Source: Candidatus Parcubacteria bacterium (lineage in GTDB: Bacteria; Patescibacteriota; Patescibacteriia; Patescibacteriales; Patescibacteriaceae). From it: 34,039 nt of DNA. The notes under the pieces were generated by a model. It saw nothing but the letters and a program-made list of their open reading frames with translations. It did no database searches and was not told where the DNA came from. Within the stretch, counting starts at the first letter, position 1. Every line of letters starts with the position of its first letter. A program made the position numbers and the translations under genes. Location: NCBI GenBank assembly GCA_023459655.1, contig JAEWTE010000056.1, forward strand, positions 1 through 34,039. Reading direction: 5' to 3'. Shown here in pieces: positions 16,835 to 26,121 of the stretch.

Positions 16835-18563
16835 GGTTAAATTACCAAAGATCAGTAATACGATTATTTTAACTGGTGCCTATTTAATAATTCTTGGCAG
16901 TCTTTTTTTTGCTGGCACTAGTGCCTATCAATATTGTATCCAGCGACCCGATTTTGTCAAATGGTCTTCACCAGATGAAACTGCTAATTATTATTTTAGC
17001 AAAATTTTTGCGGAAACGGGAGAATTATTAGGGAATAATAATCAGATTGGTCTGGAATCAATCATTGTTCAGCCACGAAGTATCAAGTCATCATTTGGTG
17101 TTTTGAAGCCAGTTAGTTTTTTAGGTCTACCTTTATTATATGGGTTTTTAGGCAGATTATTGTCGACTGATGTCCTGCCTTATTTGACGCCACTGTTTGC
17201 GGTATTGGGTTTATGGATGTTTTTTGGCTTGGTTCGTCGAGTTTTCAATCGATCAACCGCAATAATAGCCACAACGATGATGTCAACTTTTCCAGTCTAT
17301 TGGTATTTTAGTTCGAAAAGCATGTTTCACAATGTTCTATTTATTGTGGCCGGCTTAGTTTCTCTATATTGTGGATTGAGAGCTTTGGAAAGATTACGTT
17401 TGGCTCGTCGTCGGTCAATAGCTGGTTGGCTGGCACTAGTTTGGTTAGCTTTAGCCGGACTATCGTTTGGTTGGATGGTGGCGACCAGAACATCTGAATT
17501 ATTATGGTTATTACCAGTTATTTTAATATTGGTATTTTTTTATTTTAAAGAGATTGGTTGGTATCGATGGTTATGGTGGGGAGCATGGGCCTGGACGGCG
17601 ATGTTGCCAGTGGCAATTTGGAATCAGATTTTACATGGCAGTTGGTATGGTGGTGGCTATCCGGCAATGAGCCAATCGATTAATAATCTTAGTCAGACTA
17701 GCTTGTCTTTATTAAGCTTTAGTAGTTTGACTAATGGCTCATTTTTATTAGAAAAGATAGTTGTTTTACGGCGGATTATTTTTCATTTTGGTTTTTGGCC
17801 ACGACAATCTTTAGTAGTTTTTCAGCGTTATGTCTTAGAAATGTTTCCCTGGTTATTGCCTTTAGCGGTTATTGGGATAATTATTTTTGTTGTTCATCGT
17901 CGACAATGGTCAAAAGAAAAATGGCTTTTCTTGTTAATTTGGTGTTTGGTATCAGTCTTTTTAGTTTTGTATTATGGTAGTTGGAAATTTAATGATAATC
18001 CTGATCCTAGTCGTTTTACTATTGGTAATTCTTATACTAGATATTGGCTACCGATTTATTTGGGAGCTTTACCTTGGGCGGCTGATGGTTTGCGACGATT
18101 GATTCGTTTTTTATTTCGTCGCCAGGTAGTTCGCTGGGTGATTATTATTTTGGTAGCAATTATTAGTTTTTATTCGTTGCGTTTTTCTTTGGTTGGCTCA
18201 GAAGAAGGTCTTATTTTGACTGGTCGTCGTCATATTAATGATTATAAATTATGGTCAGAAGTCATGGCTAGAACAGAAATTGATAGTATTATTATAACTC
18301 GTTATCATGATAAATTGTTTTTCCCAGATAGACAGGTGATTGTTGGCTTATTTGATGATAATACCATGAACCAGTATTACCGTAATTTAATGAATAGACG
18401 ACCAATTTATTATTTTAATTTTCGTTTTCAACCTAATGATTGGCATTATTTAAATGATCGACGATTACCACACTTTGGTTATCAGTTGCAAGAGCAATGG
18501 AGATATAATGAATTTTCTTTATATCGACTGCAGCCGGTTGAGGAATTAGCGATTGATCAATAA
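16833..18563 (+). CDS. GT39/PMT-like membrane glycosyltransferase (GT-C fold)
   Basis: 576 aa with about 11 transmembrane segments. The first helix (10-30) is followed by an outside loop with WSSPDETANYYF (D48-E49), the position and type of acidic pair expected for a GT-C catalytic loop. The C-terminal third (about 455-576) is soluble. It probably transfers a sugar from a lipid-phosphate donor made by a GT2 such as the one at 5468 onto a surface glycan or protein. The start at 16833 shares bases with the divergent start at 16834. TATAAT at 16813-16818, inside the divergent gene, could serve as a -10 box, but no good -35 is seen. The next GT4 follows by one base. Confidence 0.75.
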   Translation: MVKLPKISNTIILTGAYLIILGSLFFAGTSAYQYCIQRPDFVKWSSPDETANYYFSKIFAETGELLGNNNQIGLESIIVQPRSIKSSFGVLKPVSFLGLPLLYGFLGRLLSTDVLPYLTPLFAVLGLWMFFGLVRRVFNRSTAIIATTMMSTFPVYWYFSSKSMFHNVLFIVAGLVSLYCGLRALERLRLARRRSIAGWLALVWLALAGLSFGWMVATRTSELLWLLPVILILVFFYFKEIGWYRWLWWGAWAWTAMLPVAIWNQILHGSWYGGGYPAMSQSINNLSQTSLSLLSFSSLTNGSFLLEKIVVLRRIIFHFGFWPRQSLVVFQRYVLEMFPWLLPLAVIGIIIFVVHRRQWSKEKWLFLLIWCLVSVFLVLYYGSWKFNDNPDPSRFTIGNSYTRYWLPIYLGALPWAADGLRRLIRFLFRRQVVRWVIIILVAIISFYSLRFSLVGSEEGLILTGRRHINDYKLWSEVMARTEIDSIIITRYHDKLFFPDRQVIVGLFDDNTMNQYYRNLMNRRPIYYFNFRFQPNDWHYLNDRRLPHFGYQLQEQWRYNEFSLYRLQPVEELAIDQ

Positions 18564-18564
18564 A

Positions 18565-19743
18565 ATGGCTAAAGAAATAATCAAATCAAAAATTATTGGT
18601 ATCGATGCTAGATTATATGGTCCGACTGGTTTAGGTTTAGGTCGCTATATTGAAGAAATAACCAATCGTTTGGTTAAATTAGATCAAACTAATCAATACA
18701 TTGTTTTTTTAAGTCCAGCTAGTTTTAAAGATTGCCAGATCAATCAGGCAAACGTTAAAAAAGTAATTATGCCACAGCGTTGGTATAGTTTGGTTGAACA
18801 AATTGCCTGGCCATTTTTGATTTATCGTTATCGATTGGATTTGCTTCATGTTCCCCATTTTAATGCTCCTTTATTTTGTCCTTGTCAGTTAATTATTACT
18901 ATTCATGATTTAATTTTGACTAAATTTCCTAGTCACCGGGCCAGTCGATTGCCGCGGTTATTGTATTGGATTAAAAATCTAGCTTATCGGCTAGTAATAT
19001 GGTCGGCAACTAGACGAGCTTTAATTATTTTAACCGTATCGGAGTTTACTAAGCGTGATATTATCGATCAATTATCAGTTTTAGCTGATAAAATAGTAGT
19101 TACTTATAATGGTTTAACAATTGTTGCTGCTGATGATTATCAATCAATTGAGGCTGACAAAGACCGCCTTTTACGCTATAATATTAAGCAGCCCTATTTG
19201 CTTTATGTTGGTAGTGCCTATCCTCATAAAAATTTAGAGTGGTTAGTAGAGTTATTTCGGAAGTGGTCGCAACAGCAAGTTGGTTACCAGTTGGTATTGG
19301 TTGGTCGACATGATTATTTTTATAATCGATTGATTGAATTTACTGGAAAATCATTAGCTGATTCGATTATCTTTCCAGGATTTGTGCCAGACGATCAATT
19401 AGCTGGACTATATCAACGAGCAGCGGCTTATATTTTTCCATCTCGTTATGAAGGGTTTGGTTTGCCACCATTAGAAGCAATGAATTATGGTTGTCCAGTT
19501 ATATCTAGTGATAGCTCTTGTTTACCAGAAATTCTTGGTCCAGCAGCGGAATATTTTAAAGATAATTGCCAGGAATCAGCTATGGCCGCGATTAATCGAT
19601 TATTGACTGATAGCAATCGACGAGATGATTTGATTAAAGCTGGCTTTGAGCGAATTAAGCTTTATAAGTGGGATAATTGTGCTAAGCAAACTTTAGAAAA
19701 TTATCGACGAATTTTAAATAAACAAAATAATGCCGAAAATTAA
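18565..19743 (+). CDS. GT4-family glycosyltransferase
   Basis: 392-aa GT-B enzyme. The ATG at 18565, one base after the preceding stop, is preferred over an in-frame TTG at 18553 that would add four residues and overlap the upstream gene. The N-terminus IGIDARLYGPTGLGLGRY is the classic start of this GT4 subgroup. The donor-site signature EGFGLPPLEAMNYGCPV carries E296/E304, preceded by YVGSAYPHKN. Substrate unknown. Its similarity in layout to the gene at 1187 suggests the same subfamily. It overlaps the DUF4012 gene by 14 bases. Confidence 0.9.
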   Translation: MAKEIIKSKIIGIDARLYGPTGLGLGRYIEEITNRLVKLDQTNQYIVFLSPASFKDCQINQANVKKVIMPQRWYSLVEQIAWPFLIYRYRLDLLHVPHFNAPLFCPCQLIITIHDLILTKFPSHRASRLPRLLYWIKNLAYRLVIWSATRRALIILTVSEFTKRDIIDQLSVLADKIVVTYNGLTIVAADDYQSIEADKDRLLRYNIKQPYLLYVGSAYPHKNLEWLVELFRKWSQQQVGYQLVLVGRHDYFYNRLIEFTGKSLADSIIFPGFVPDDQLAGLYQRAAAYIFPSRYEGFGLPPLEAMNYGCPVISSDSSCLPEILGPAAEYFKDNCQESAMAAINRLLTDSNRRDDLIKAGFERIKLYKWDNCAKQTLENYRRILNKQNNAEN

Positions 19744-22018
19744 ACAACAATCAACTGTCCAATATAGCAATGAAGAACCGGTTCAGTCCGATTTTTTACT
19801 TGATTTAAGACGGCAGATTATTAATGAAAAAAAGCCGAGTTCGACCAGACGATTGCTTAATAAAAAAATTAGATTAAAATTCAAGTGGTCTCGGCCAGTT
19901 TGGCGTTTTAATATTATTAGTCGATCTAAGTTTGATTGGTTATGGCGAAAAGAAATTAGAATTAAAATAAAATGGCCGACAATTAAACGACCACGGCTTT
20001 CTATTAAGATTAGCCGACCAAAAACCTTGCGGCCGATTTTCAGTTTTTTAATTATTTTTTTATTAATCATTTTACCATTTAAATTAGTTGCTCATATTCA
20101 AGATTTGCAGAGTATTAGATCACGAGTAGTTAGTGCTTCTAATGATGGATTGGTTGATTTAAAAACGGCTAGCCAATTACTAGCTAATCAAGATTTTTTA
20201 GCGGCTAGTCTTAAATTTGATCAAGCTTCAGCTAGTTTTGAACAAGCTGGTCAAGATTTGAATGGTATTCAATCTTGGTTGTGGCAATTAGCCTTAGTGG
20301 TTCCAACTAGTCAGACTAGATTAGCAGCTAGTGCACCATTAATTGCTCAGGCTGGTGATTTATCAGGCAAATTGGGTAATGATTTGACCAATTTAGTCCA
20401 TAATATTGTTAGCGGTTCGAATAAAGGTGATACTTTGGCCATAGTGAGACAGATTAATTTAGATAGTCATCAAGCGCTGGCCGATGGATTGGCTCTGAAA
20501 GAAGTGGTTAATAAAATAAATCCAACTAATTTACCACAGGGTTATCGTGATCAATTAATTAATTGGCAAAGCAAATTGGGTCTATTAACTGAATATCTTC
20601 AACAGATTGAGTTTTGGTCAGCTGCCGCCCTCGATTTGCTTGGAGAAAAAATGGATCGACGGTATCTCTTAGTTTTTCAAAATAACGCTGAAGCTAGAGC
20701 GTCAGGTGGATTTGTTGGCAGCTATGCTTTATTAGATTTAAAGCAAGGAAAAATTAAAAATCTGGAAATACCTAAAGGGGGTAGTTATGATACTGATGGT
20801 AATTTGCGGCGGTTTGTTAATCCGCCCTTACCGATGAGGCTGGTTAGCGTCTATTGGAAATTTTGGGATGCTAATTGGTGGCCAGATTGGCCAGCTTCAG
20901 CTAATCAACTGGCTTGGTTTTTGCATGAAAGTAATGGTCCGACGGTTGATGGAGTGATTGGTTTAACTCCAGATGTATTGGAAGATCTATTAAAATTGAC
21001 TGGACCAATTGATTTATCACAAGATCATGGATTAATTGTTTCGGCTGATAATTTTCGCTTGACCGTTCAAGATCATGTTGAAAACAAGGTTAGTGGTGAA
21101 ACACAACCTAAAAAAATAATTGGTGATTTGGCGGTAGCGATTATGGAGAAAATACCAACAGTGCTTAGTAATCAAGAAATTATTATTGAGTTGGCCAAAA
21201 ATTTATCCGATCAAATTGTTAATAAGCATATTCTTTTTTATTTTAATAATCAGGCTATTCAGACAAAATGGGAACAGACCGGGTTGTCTGGTCAATTAGA
21301 ACAGCTAGAGAGAGGGCAAGACTATTTACAAGTGGTTAATACTAATATCGCTGGTGGTAAAACTGATTTAAAAATTAGGCAGACCGTTGAACAGCGGGTT
21401 GAAATTCAATCCGATGGCAGTCTTATTAATGATGTGACTATAATTAGAGAGCATACTGGCGAAAAACAAGAAGGTCTTTATGGTGTCCGTAATGTTAATT
21501 GGCTTAGATTATATGTGCCAGAAGGCAGTCAATTATTATCAGCCGATGGGTTTAGCCAACCAGATGATCATTTTTTTCGACTGGCTGATCCAGCAGCTGA
21601 AGATTTGCCAGCCCTTAAAGCTGGTGAAGGATCAGCGGTAATTGATCAAGCTAGTGGAACTTTAATTTATGACGAGTTAGGTCGAACGGTTTTTGCTAAT
21701 TGGTCGATGATTGATGCTGGACAGACGGCTCGTCTTAATTTTCGTTATCGGTTACCTTTTAATTTATTGGATAGTTATCAGACTAATTGGTTATCTAAGA
21801 TTAAGGCTTATTTTGGGCTGGGTCGATTTGGCCAATATCAGTTGATAATTGAAAATCAGGCTGGTCAACAGCCGACTAGCTGGAAAATTATGTGGCGCTG
21901 GCCAATGATTTGGAATTTATTATGGTCAGCACCTGGAGGGATAGTATCCGATAATTGGCGAGTTGATAAAATTAGTGGTCGTTTGGTAGTGGGTTTGTTA
22001 TTTAAAGTTGATAAATAA
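19730..22018 (+). CDS. DUF4012 single-pass membrane protein
   Basis: 762 aa. A very basic cytoplasmic region (about 40-100, rich in K/R/W) leads to one transmembrane helix (103-121). The large outer part contains the DUF4012 hallmark RRYLLVFQNNAEARASGGFV (310-329), with GGSYDTDGN soon after. The family is common in envelope polysaccharide clusters of Patescibacteria and some Actinobacteria, and its biochemical role is not established. The helical region at about 125-300 may be a spacer or oligomerisation part. The stop overlaps the next start as TAATG, so the two proteins are probably made together. Confidence 0.8.
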   Translation: MPKIKQQSTVQYSNEEPVQSDFLLDLRRQIINEKKPSSTRRLLNKKIRLKFKWSRPVWRFNIISRSKFDWLWRKEIRIKIKWPTIKRPRLSIKISRPKTLRPIFSFLIIFLLIILPFKLVAHIQDLQSIRSRVVSASNDGLVDLKTASQLLANQDFLAASLKFDQASASFEQAGQDLNGIQSWLWQLALVVPTSQTRLAASAPLIAQAGDLSGKLGNDLTNLVHNIVSGSNKGDTLAIVRQINLDSHQALADGLALKEVVNKINPTNLPQGYRDQLINWQSKLGLLTEYLQQIEFWSAAALDLLGEKMDRRYLLVFQNNAEARASGGFVGSYALLDLKQGKIKNLEIPKGGSYDTDGNLRRFVNPPLPMRLVSVYWKFWDANWWPDWPASANQLAWFLHESNGPTVDGVIGLTPDVLEDLLKLTGPIDLSQDHGLIVSADNFRLTVQDHVENKVSGETQPKKIIGDLAVAIMEKIPTVLSNQEIIIELAKNLSDQIVNKHILFYFNNQAIQTKWEQTGLSGQLEQLERGQDYLQVVNTNIAGGKTDLKIRQTVEQRVEIQSDGSLINDVTIIREHTGEKQEGLYGVRNVNWLRLYVPEGSQLLSADGFSQPDDHFFRLADPAAEDLPALKAGEGSAVIDQASGTLIYDELGRTVFANWSMIDAGQTARLNFRYRLPFNLLDSYQTNWLSKIKAYFGLGRFGQYQLIIENQAGQQPTSWKIMWRWPMIWNLLWSAPGGIVSDNWRVDKISGRLVVGLLFKVDK

Positions 22019-23943
22019 TGATTATGAAGAAAATAATTAAGAAACCAGCAATTGATTATTTTGAACAAATGTTAAAAACTGGTCGGCCAATGATTAAAAA
22101 GAATAGTCGTAAACCAAATAAACAAGAAATTAGAGAACAGGAAGTTGACGATAGTTTGTTAGAGATTTATCAAGATGATCAAGGTAAGACAATTGATGTT
22201 CGTCGTTTTGCAGTTCGACGACGACGTTGGTGGGTTAAGTTATTATTGTATTTAGTGTATGTTTTAGTTGTTATAGCTATCGGCTGGTTGGGCTATAATT
22301 ATTATACTAGCTATCGAGCCAAAACTGATTTATTGGTTATTAATATTGAGACTGATAAAAATTTATCAGCCGGTCAAGAATTTGCTTATATAATCAATTA
22401 TCAAAACAATGGTCCGGTAGCTTTAGATAATTTGGAGATAAAAATTAATTTTCCAACATCTTTTGTGATGCAAGAAACTGATCCGGCCATGACTGGTCAA
22501 GATGTTTGGGAGATTGGTAGTTTATCGGCTAAATCAGCTGGTCGTTTAATAATTAAGGGACGATTGATTAATAAAATTGGTGAAAATAATCAGATTGAAA
22601 TAACCGCGAGTTTTAAACCAGCCAATCTCAGCAGTACCTTTGCCATCAACCAAGATTATAATATAATTTTGAGTGATTCTAGTTTAGCTATTAGCCTATC
22701 TGTACCAGATACGATGGCGATTGGTCGTGATAATGAAGCGGTGATTGGTTATCAGGCTAAGACTGGTAATGTTTTAGATAATTTATACTTATCAATTAAT
22801 AATAATGATGATGATGACTGGGCTGATATTAAATTATTAGCTGATGGTCAGCTGATCAATCGGTTGGATGATTTAACTTGGTTATTACCAAGTCCGAGTG
22901 ATCAATTAAGTAATTTAAAGTTAATAATTAAACCAAAAGAGGAGACTAGTGGATTAAAGACATTGAGCTTACGGCTAGAAACTAAATTTGGTGATAATAA
23001 TTATTTGATTGATAGTCGAGATTTTGATTGTCGATTAATCAATAGCCGACTTAATCTTTTATTGAAAGTTAATGACAGTAATGCCGATAGTGGGGTTTTC
23101 GCTGGACAAGCGCTTGATTATCAGATCAACTATGTTAATCAAGGAGAGACAACTTTAAAGGATGTTCGTTTAATTGTTTCTTTACAAGGAGCTTGGCTAG
23201 ACTGGTCTTCATTGAAAGATAATAAACAGGGACAAGTCAGCGGACAGATGATTATTTGGAGTAAAAAAGAAATGCCGGAATTAGCTTTATTAAAACCGGG
23301 TGCGGCTGGTTCAATTAAGTTTGTTATTAAATTAAAAGATTGGGAAAATGGTGACCAAACTGATACTGGTCAAATTAGTAGCTATGCTTATTATCAGGTT
23401 GGCGATGAAGCAATTGAACAGCCCAAAGACGATCAAAAAAGCAATGCAATTATTAATCAGCTCAATAGCGATTTTAAATTGATTGAATCGGTGGTTTATT
23501 TTAATGAAGATAATATGGCGGTTGGCTTAGGCCCCTTGCCAATGATCGTTGGTGAGACGACTAGCTTAAAAACTTATTGGCAACTTAATAATACTAGACA
23601 TGATTTACGAGATGTTGTCGTTGAGGTTGAATTGCCCGACTATATTACTTGGGGCGGTAAAGATCAGTCATCGATTGGTCAAATAAGTTATGACCAGTCT
23701 AGTAATCGAGTTAGTTGGAGAATTGATCGTTTACCGGCTAGTAGTCAAGCAGTTGCTGCTGAGTTTAATATTGCAGTAACGCCACGCCCAGAACAGGTTA
23801 ATCAAATTATTATTTTATTGCCGGGGTCATCAGCTGGGGCAATTGATAATGTTACTCAGGTTCGTCTGGAGTCAATTGGTCAGGCTAAAACTAGTCGTTT
23901 GATTGATGATCAAATTGCTCAAACCGATGGACTAGTTAAATAA
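22018..23943 (+). CDS. Single-pass membrane protein with DUF11-like extracellular beta domains
   Basis: 641 aa. Residues 1-71 are basic and cytoplasmic (RRRRWW at the membrane edge), followed by one helix (72-95). The rest is outside. At least two segments start with the DUF11 pattern of a stretch that introduces a disparity between pairs of beta sheets: SAGQEFAYIINYQNNGPVAL (about 116-135) and FAGQALDYQINYVNQGETTL (about 363-382). A third, less clear copy follows near 520. It probably forms a stalk of Ig-like domains on the cell surface and pairs with the DUF4012 protein, whose stop codon it overlaps. No enzymatic motif was seen. Confidence 0.7.
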   Translation: MIMKKIIKKPAIDYFEQMLKTGRPMIKKNSRKPNKQEIREQEVDDSLLEIYQDDQGKTIDVRRFAVRRRRWWVKLLLYLVYVLVVIAIGWLGYNYYTSYRAKTDLLVINIETDKNLSAGQEFAYIINYQNNGPVALDNLEIKINFPTSFVMQETDPAMTGQDVWEIGSLSAKSAGRLIIKGRLINKIGENNQIEITASFKPANLSSTFAINQDYNIILSDSSLAISLSVPDTMAIGRDNEAVIGYQAKTGNVLDNLYLSINNNDDDDWADIKLLADGQLINRLDDLTWLLPSPSDQLSNLKLIIKPKEETSGLKTLSLRLETKFGDNNYLIDSRDFDCRLINSRLNLLLKVNDSNADSGVFAGQALDYQINYVNQGETTLKDVRLIVSLQGAWLDWSSLKDNKQGQVSGQMIIWSKKEMPELALLKPGAAGSIKFVIKLKDWENGDQTDTGQISSYAYYQVGDEAIEQPKDDQKSNAIINQLNSDFKLIESVVYFNEDNMAVGLGPLPMIVGETTSLKTYWQLNNTRHDLRDVVVEVELPDYITWGGKDQSSIGQISYDQSSNRVSWRIDRLPASSQAVAAEFNIAVTPRPEQVNQIIILLPGSSAGAIDNVTQVRLESIGQAKTSRLIDDQIAQTDGLVK

Positions 23944-23968
23944 TTATTTAAATTTTTATCTAAATATT

Positions 23969-24523
23969 ATGAATCAGTTTATTATTAGACAGGCAGAAGA
24001 CTTTCAAAAAGCAATTGATTTTTTTAACAAAGATATTAGTAGTTTAAGAACTGGTCGAGCCCAGCCCGGTTTATTAGATAATGTTAATATCCAGGTTTAT
24101 GGTAGTTATTCACCAATTAATGCACTAGCTAATATTAGTGTTCCAGATTCGCGCTGTATTGTTATTGCTCCGTGGGACCGGTCAACTTTAAAAGATATTG
24201 AAAAAGGATTAATGGCTGCTGATTTAGGAATGGGGATAGTTAATGAGGGTGATAAAATTAGGTTGACAATACCAGCTTTAAATGAAGAAAATCGTCGAGA
24301 TTTAGTTAAAAAACTAAATGAAAAAATGGAAGAAGCTAGAATAGTTTTACGACAAGCTCGTGAAGAGGTTAAAAATAATATTGAAGCGGCGATGTCAGCT
24401 AAAGAAATTAGTGAAGATGATAAGTTTCGTTTTGCTAAAGAATTAGATGAATTTTTGACTAAAAAGAATGATGAATTAAAAGATATTCGGGATAAGAAAG
24501 AGGCTGATATTATGACTATTTAA
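23969..24523 (+). CDS. frr: Ribosome recycling factor
   Basis: 184 aa, the normal length of RRF. With EF-G it splits the post-termination ribosome in the cytoplasm. Diagnostic segments are SSLRTGRAQPGLLD (near residue 24), VYGSYSPINALANISVPDSR, IAPWDRSTLKDIEKGL, and the helical arm LTIPALNEENRRDLVKKL. The start at 23969 lies 25 AT-rich bases after the preceding gene, with no Shine-Dalgarno sequence. rseP begins 3 bases later. It is a core housekeeping gene and a good marker for phylogenetic placement. Confidence 0.97.
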   Translation: MNQFIIRQAEDFQKAIDFFNKDISSLRTGRAQPGLLDNVNIQVYGSYSPINALANISVPDSRCIVIAPWDRSTLKDIEKGLMAADLGMGIVNEGDKIRLTIPALNEENRRDLVKKLNEKMEEARIVLRQAREEVKNNIEAAMSAKEISEDDKFRFAKELDEFLTKKNDELKDIRDKKEADIMTI

Positions 24524-24526
24524 TCT

Positions 24527-25648
24527 ATGACAATTATAATTTTTTTAGCGGTTCTTAGTGTTTTAGTTTTGGTTCATGAGTTGGGCCATTTTGTTGCTGC
24601 CAGATTAACCGGTGTTGAAGTGGAAGAGTTTGGTCTTGGTTTTCCACCAAGAGTGTTTGGTTGGTTTAAAAACGGCCGGGGTCATTGGCGTTTATTTAAG
24701 AAGGGATTTAAACGAAATCAGCACACTATTTTTTCCTTAAATTTAATTCCGCTGGGTGGTTTTGTTCGGTTGCGGGGTGAAAATGGTGTTAGTCAGCCAA
24801 GTGATAAAGCCAATTTTGCTAATAAAACAATTGGTCAACGGACAATTATTATTATAGCCGGTGTATTGATGAATATTGTTTTAACTGCAGTCATTTTTAT
24901 TAGTGGATTAACAATTGGTTGGCCACAAGCAACAGATAATTTAGGCGCTAGTGCTCGTGTTAGTAATCAAGAATTGGTGGTTATTGATGTTCTACCTGAT
25001 TCACCAGCCGAGCGAGCTGGTCTAAGATCAGGTGATGCTATTGTCAAGATTGATACACAGCCAGCTAGTAGTGCAGCTGAATTGCGGCGGATTAATAATC
25101 AGGCCAGTGGTCAGCCAATTGTTTATGAAATTAGACGTTTGGAAGAAGATTTACAATTAGTAATTGCCGCTGAATTATTAGATAATAATTCTGAGCAGTA
25201 TAGTTTAGGGGTAGCTTTAGCTGAGAGCGGTATAGTTTCTTATCCTTGGCCGCAAGCAATTTGGCAGGGGATTAGTTTAACTGCAACTAGTTTACGCGAT
25301 ATTGCTGTAGGATTTTGGCAATTATTAGTCGGCTTATTTAGTGGTCAGAGTATGGCTAATCAGGTAGCTGGTCCGGTTGGTATAGCTGTTTTAACTGGAC
25401 AGATTAGTCGGCTCGGTTGGCTTTATCTGCTGCAATTTATTGCTGTGTTATCATTAAATCTGGCTTTTATCAATATCTTACCGTTACCAGCCCTAGACGG
25501 TGGTCGGCTCTTCTTTATTTTATTAGAAAAAATAACTGGACATCCAGCCAAAGCTAAATTAGAAGCAATAATTCACAGTATTGGCTTTATTTTATTGTTA
25601 GCTTTAGTGGCTCTAGTAACTATTAAAGATGTTATAAAGTTGTTTTAA
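24527..25648 (+). CDS. rseP: Site-2 metalloprotease RseP (M50 family)
   Basis: 373-aa intramembrane zinc protease that cuts membrane-bound anti-sigma factors or signal-peptide remnants. HELGH (17-21) in the first helix gives the two zinc-binding histidines and the catalytic glutamate. LDGG (323-326) in ILPLPALDGGRLFF supplies the third zinc ligand. A PDZ domain (about 150-215) contains VLPDSPAERAGLRSGDAI. FSLNLIPLGGFVRLRGE is the conserved membrane-reentrant part. There is one PDZ domain rather than the two of E. coli RseP. The stop overlaps the convergent tspO stop by three bases. No substrate anti-sigma factor is visible in the window. Confidence 0.93.
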   Translation: MTIIIFLAVLSVLVLVHELGHFVAARLTGVEVEEFGLGFPPRVFGWFKNGRGHWRLFKKGFKRNQHTIFSLNLIPLGGFVRLRGENGVSQPSDKANFANKTIGQRTIIIIAGVLMNIVLTAVIFISGLTIGWPQATDNLGASARVSNQELVVIDVLPDSPAERAGLRSGDAIVKIDTQPASSAAELRRINNQASGQPIVYEIRRLEEDLQLVIAAELLDNNSEQYSLGVALAESGIVSYPWPQAIWQGISLTATSLRDIAVGFWQLLVGLFSGQSMANQVAGPVGIAVLTGQISRLGWLYLLQFIAVLSLNLAFINILPLPALDGGRLFFILLEKITGHPAKAKLEAIIHSIGFILLLALVALVTIKDVIKLF

Positions 25649-26121
25649 TTGGCTAGCCACAAAGAGAAATTAAGAGTAGCGGCAAAACAAACCCATAAAA
25701 AGTAAGGCATCATCAGCCAGCCAGCAGTTTTATTGAGACGATAAAAAGCTAATAGGGTATAGGTTATTAAAATCAAGAGAAAAATAATCTCGATAAAAGC
25801 CAAGCCGATTTGTTGTAATCCGAAAAATATTCCTGACCAAGCGACGTTGGCAGCTAATTGACCAAAAAACAAATAAGCGGCTTTGCGTCGAGTTTTTTGT
25901 TTATTGCGGCCAGACCAGGCTAGGTATAGGGCAATAGCCATCATGATGAAGAGAATACTCCAAACTGGACCAAACAGCCAGCTAGGCGGGGTTAGGGCGG
26001 TTTTATTAATGTTTGGATACCAGTTGGTCACGCTAGCAGCGGTTAATAGCCCACCCAAGGTGCTAGCAATTAGAACTGAGATAATGGCGGTTAATAATTT
26101 AGGCCAATCAATTTTTGACAT
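25645..26121 (-). CDS. tspO: TspO/MBR family membrane protein
   Basis: 158 aa with five predicted helices, as in the tryptophan-rich sensory protein/translocator family. Conserved residues are visible: W34-Y35, P45-P46-x-W48, FGPVWS (50-55), and the N92-x2-W95-S element of helix 4. TspO proteins bind porphyrins or other hydrophobic ligands and are tied to oxidative stress or tetrapyrrole handling. The ligand here is unknown. It is the last gene of the arsR-gdhA-yibE/F-tspO operon. Its first 14 bases overlap the end of the YibE/F gene, which stops with TGA. Confidence 0.9.
   Translation of the reverse strand: MSKIDWPKLLTAIISVLIASTLGGLLTAASVTNWYPNINKTALTPPSWLFGPVWSILFIMMAIALYLAWSGRNKQKTRRKAAYLFFGQLAANVAWSGIFFGLQQIGLAFIEIIFLLILITYTLLAFYRLNKTAGWLMMPYFLWVCFAATLNFSLWLAN

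Noticed and set aside
18553..18564. TTG start for the GT4 at 18565
   Set aside because: It adds only four residues and overlaps the preceding gene; the ATG at 18565 is a normal start.
26108..26110. Possible UGA recoding as in Gracilibacteria/SR1
   Set aside because: UGA ends the YibE/F gene at 26108 and the DUF134 gene at 30496 at the expected family lengths, so it is used as a stop.
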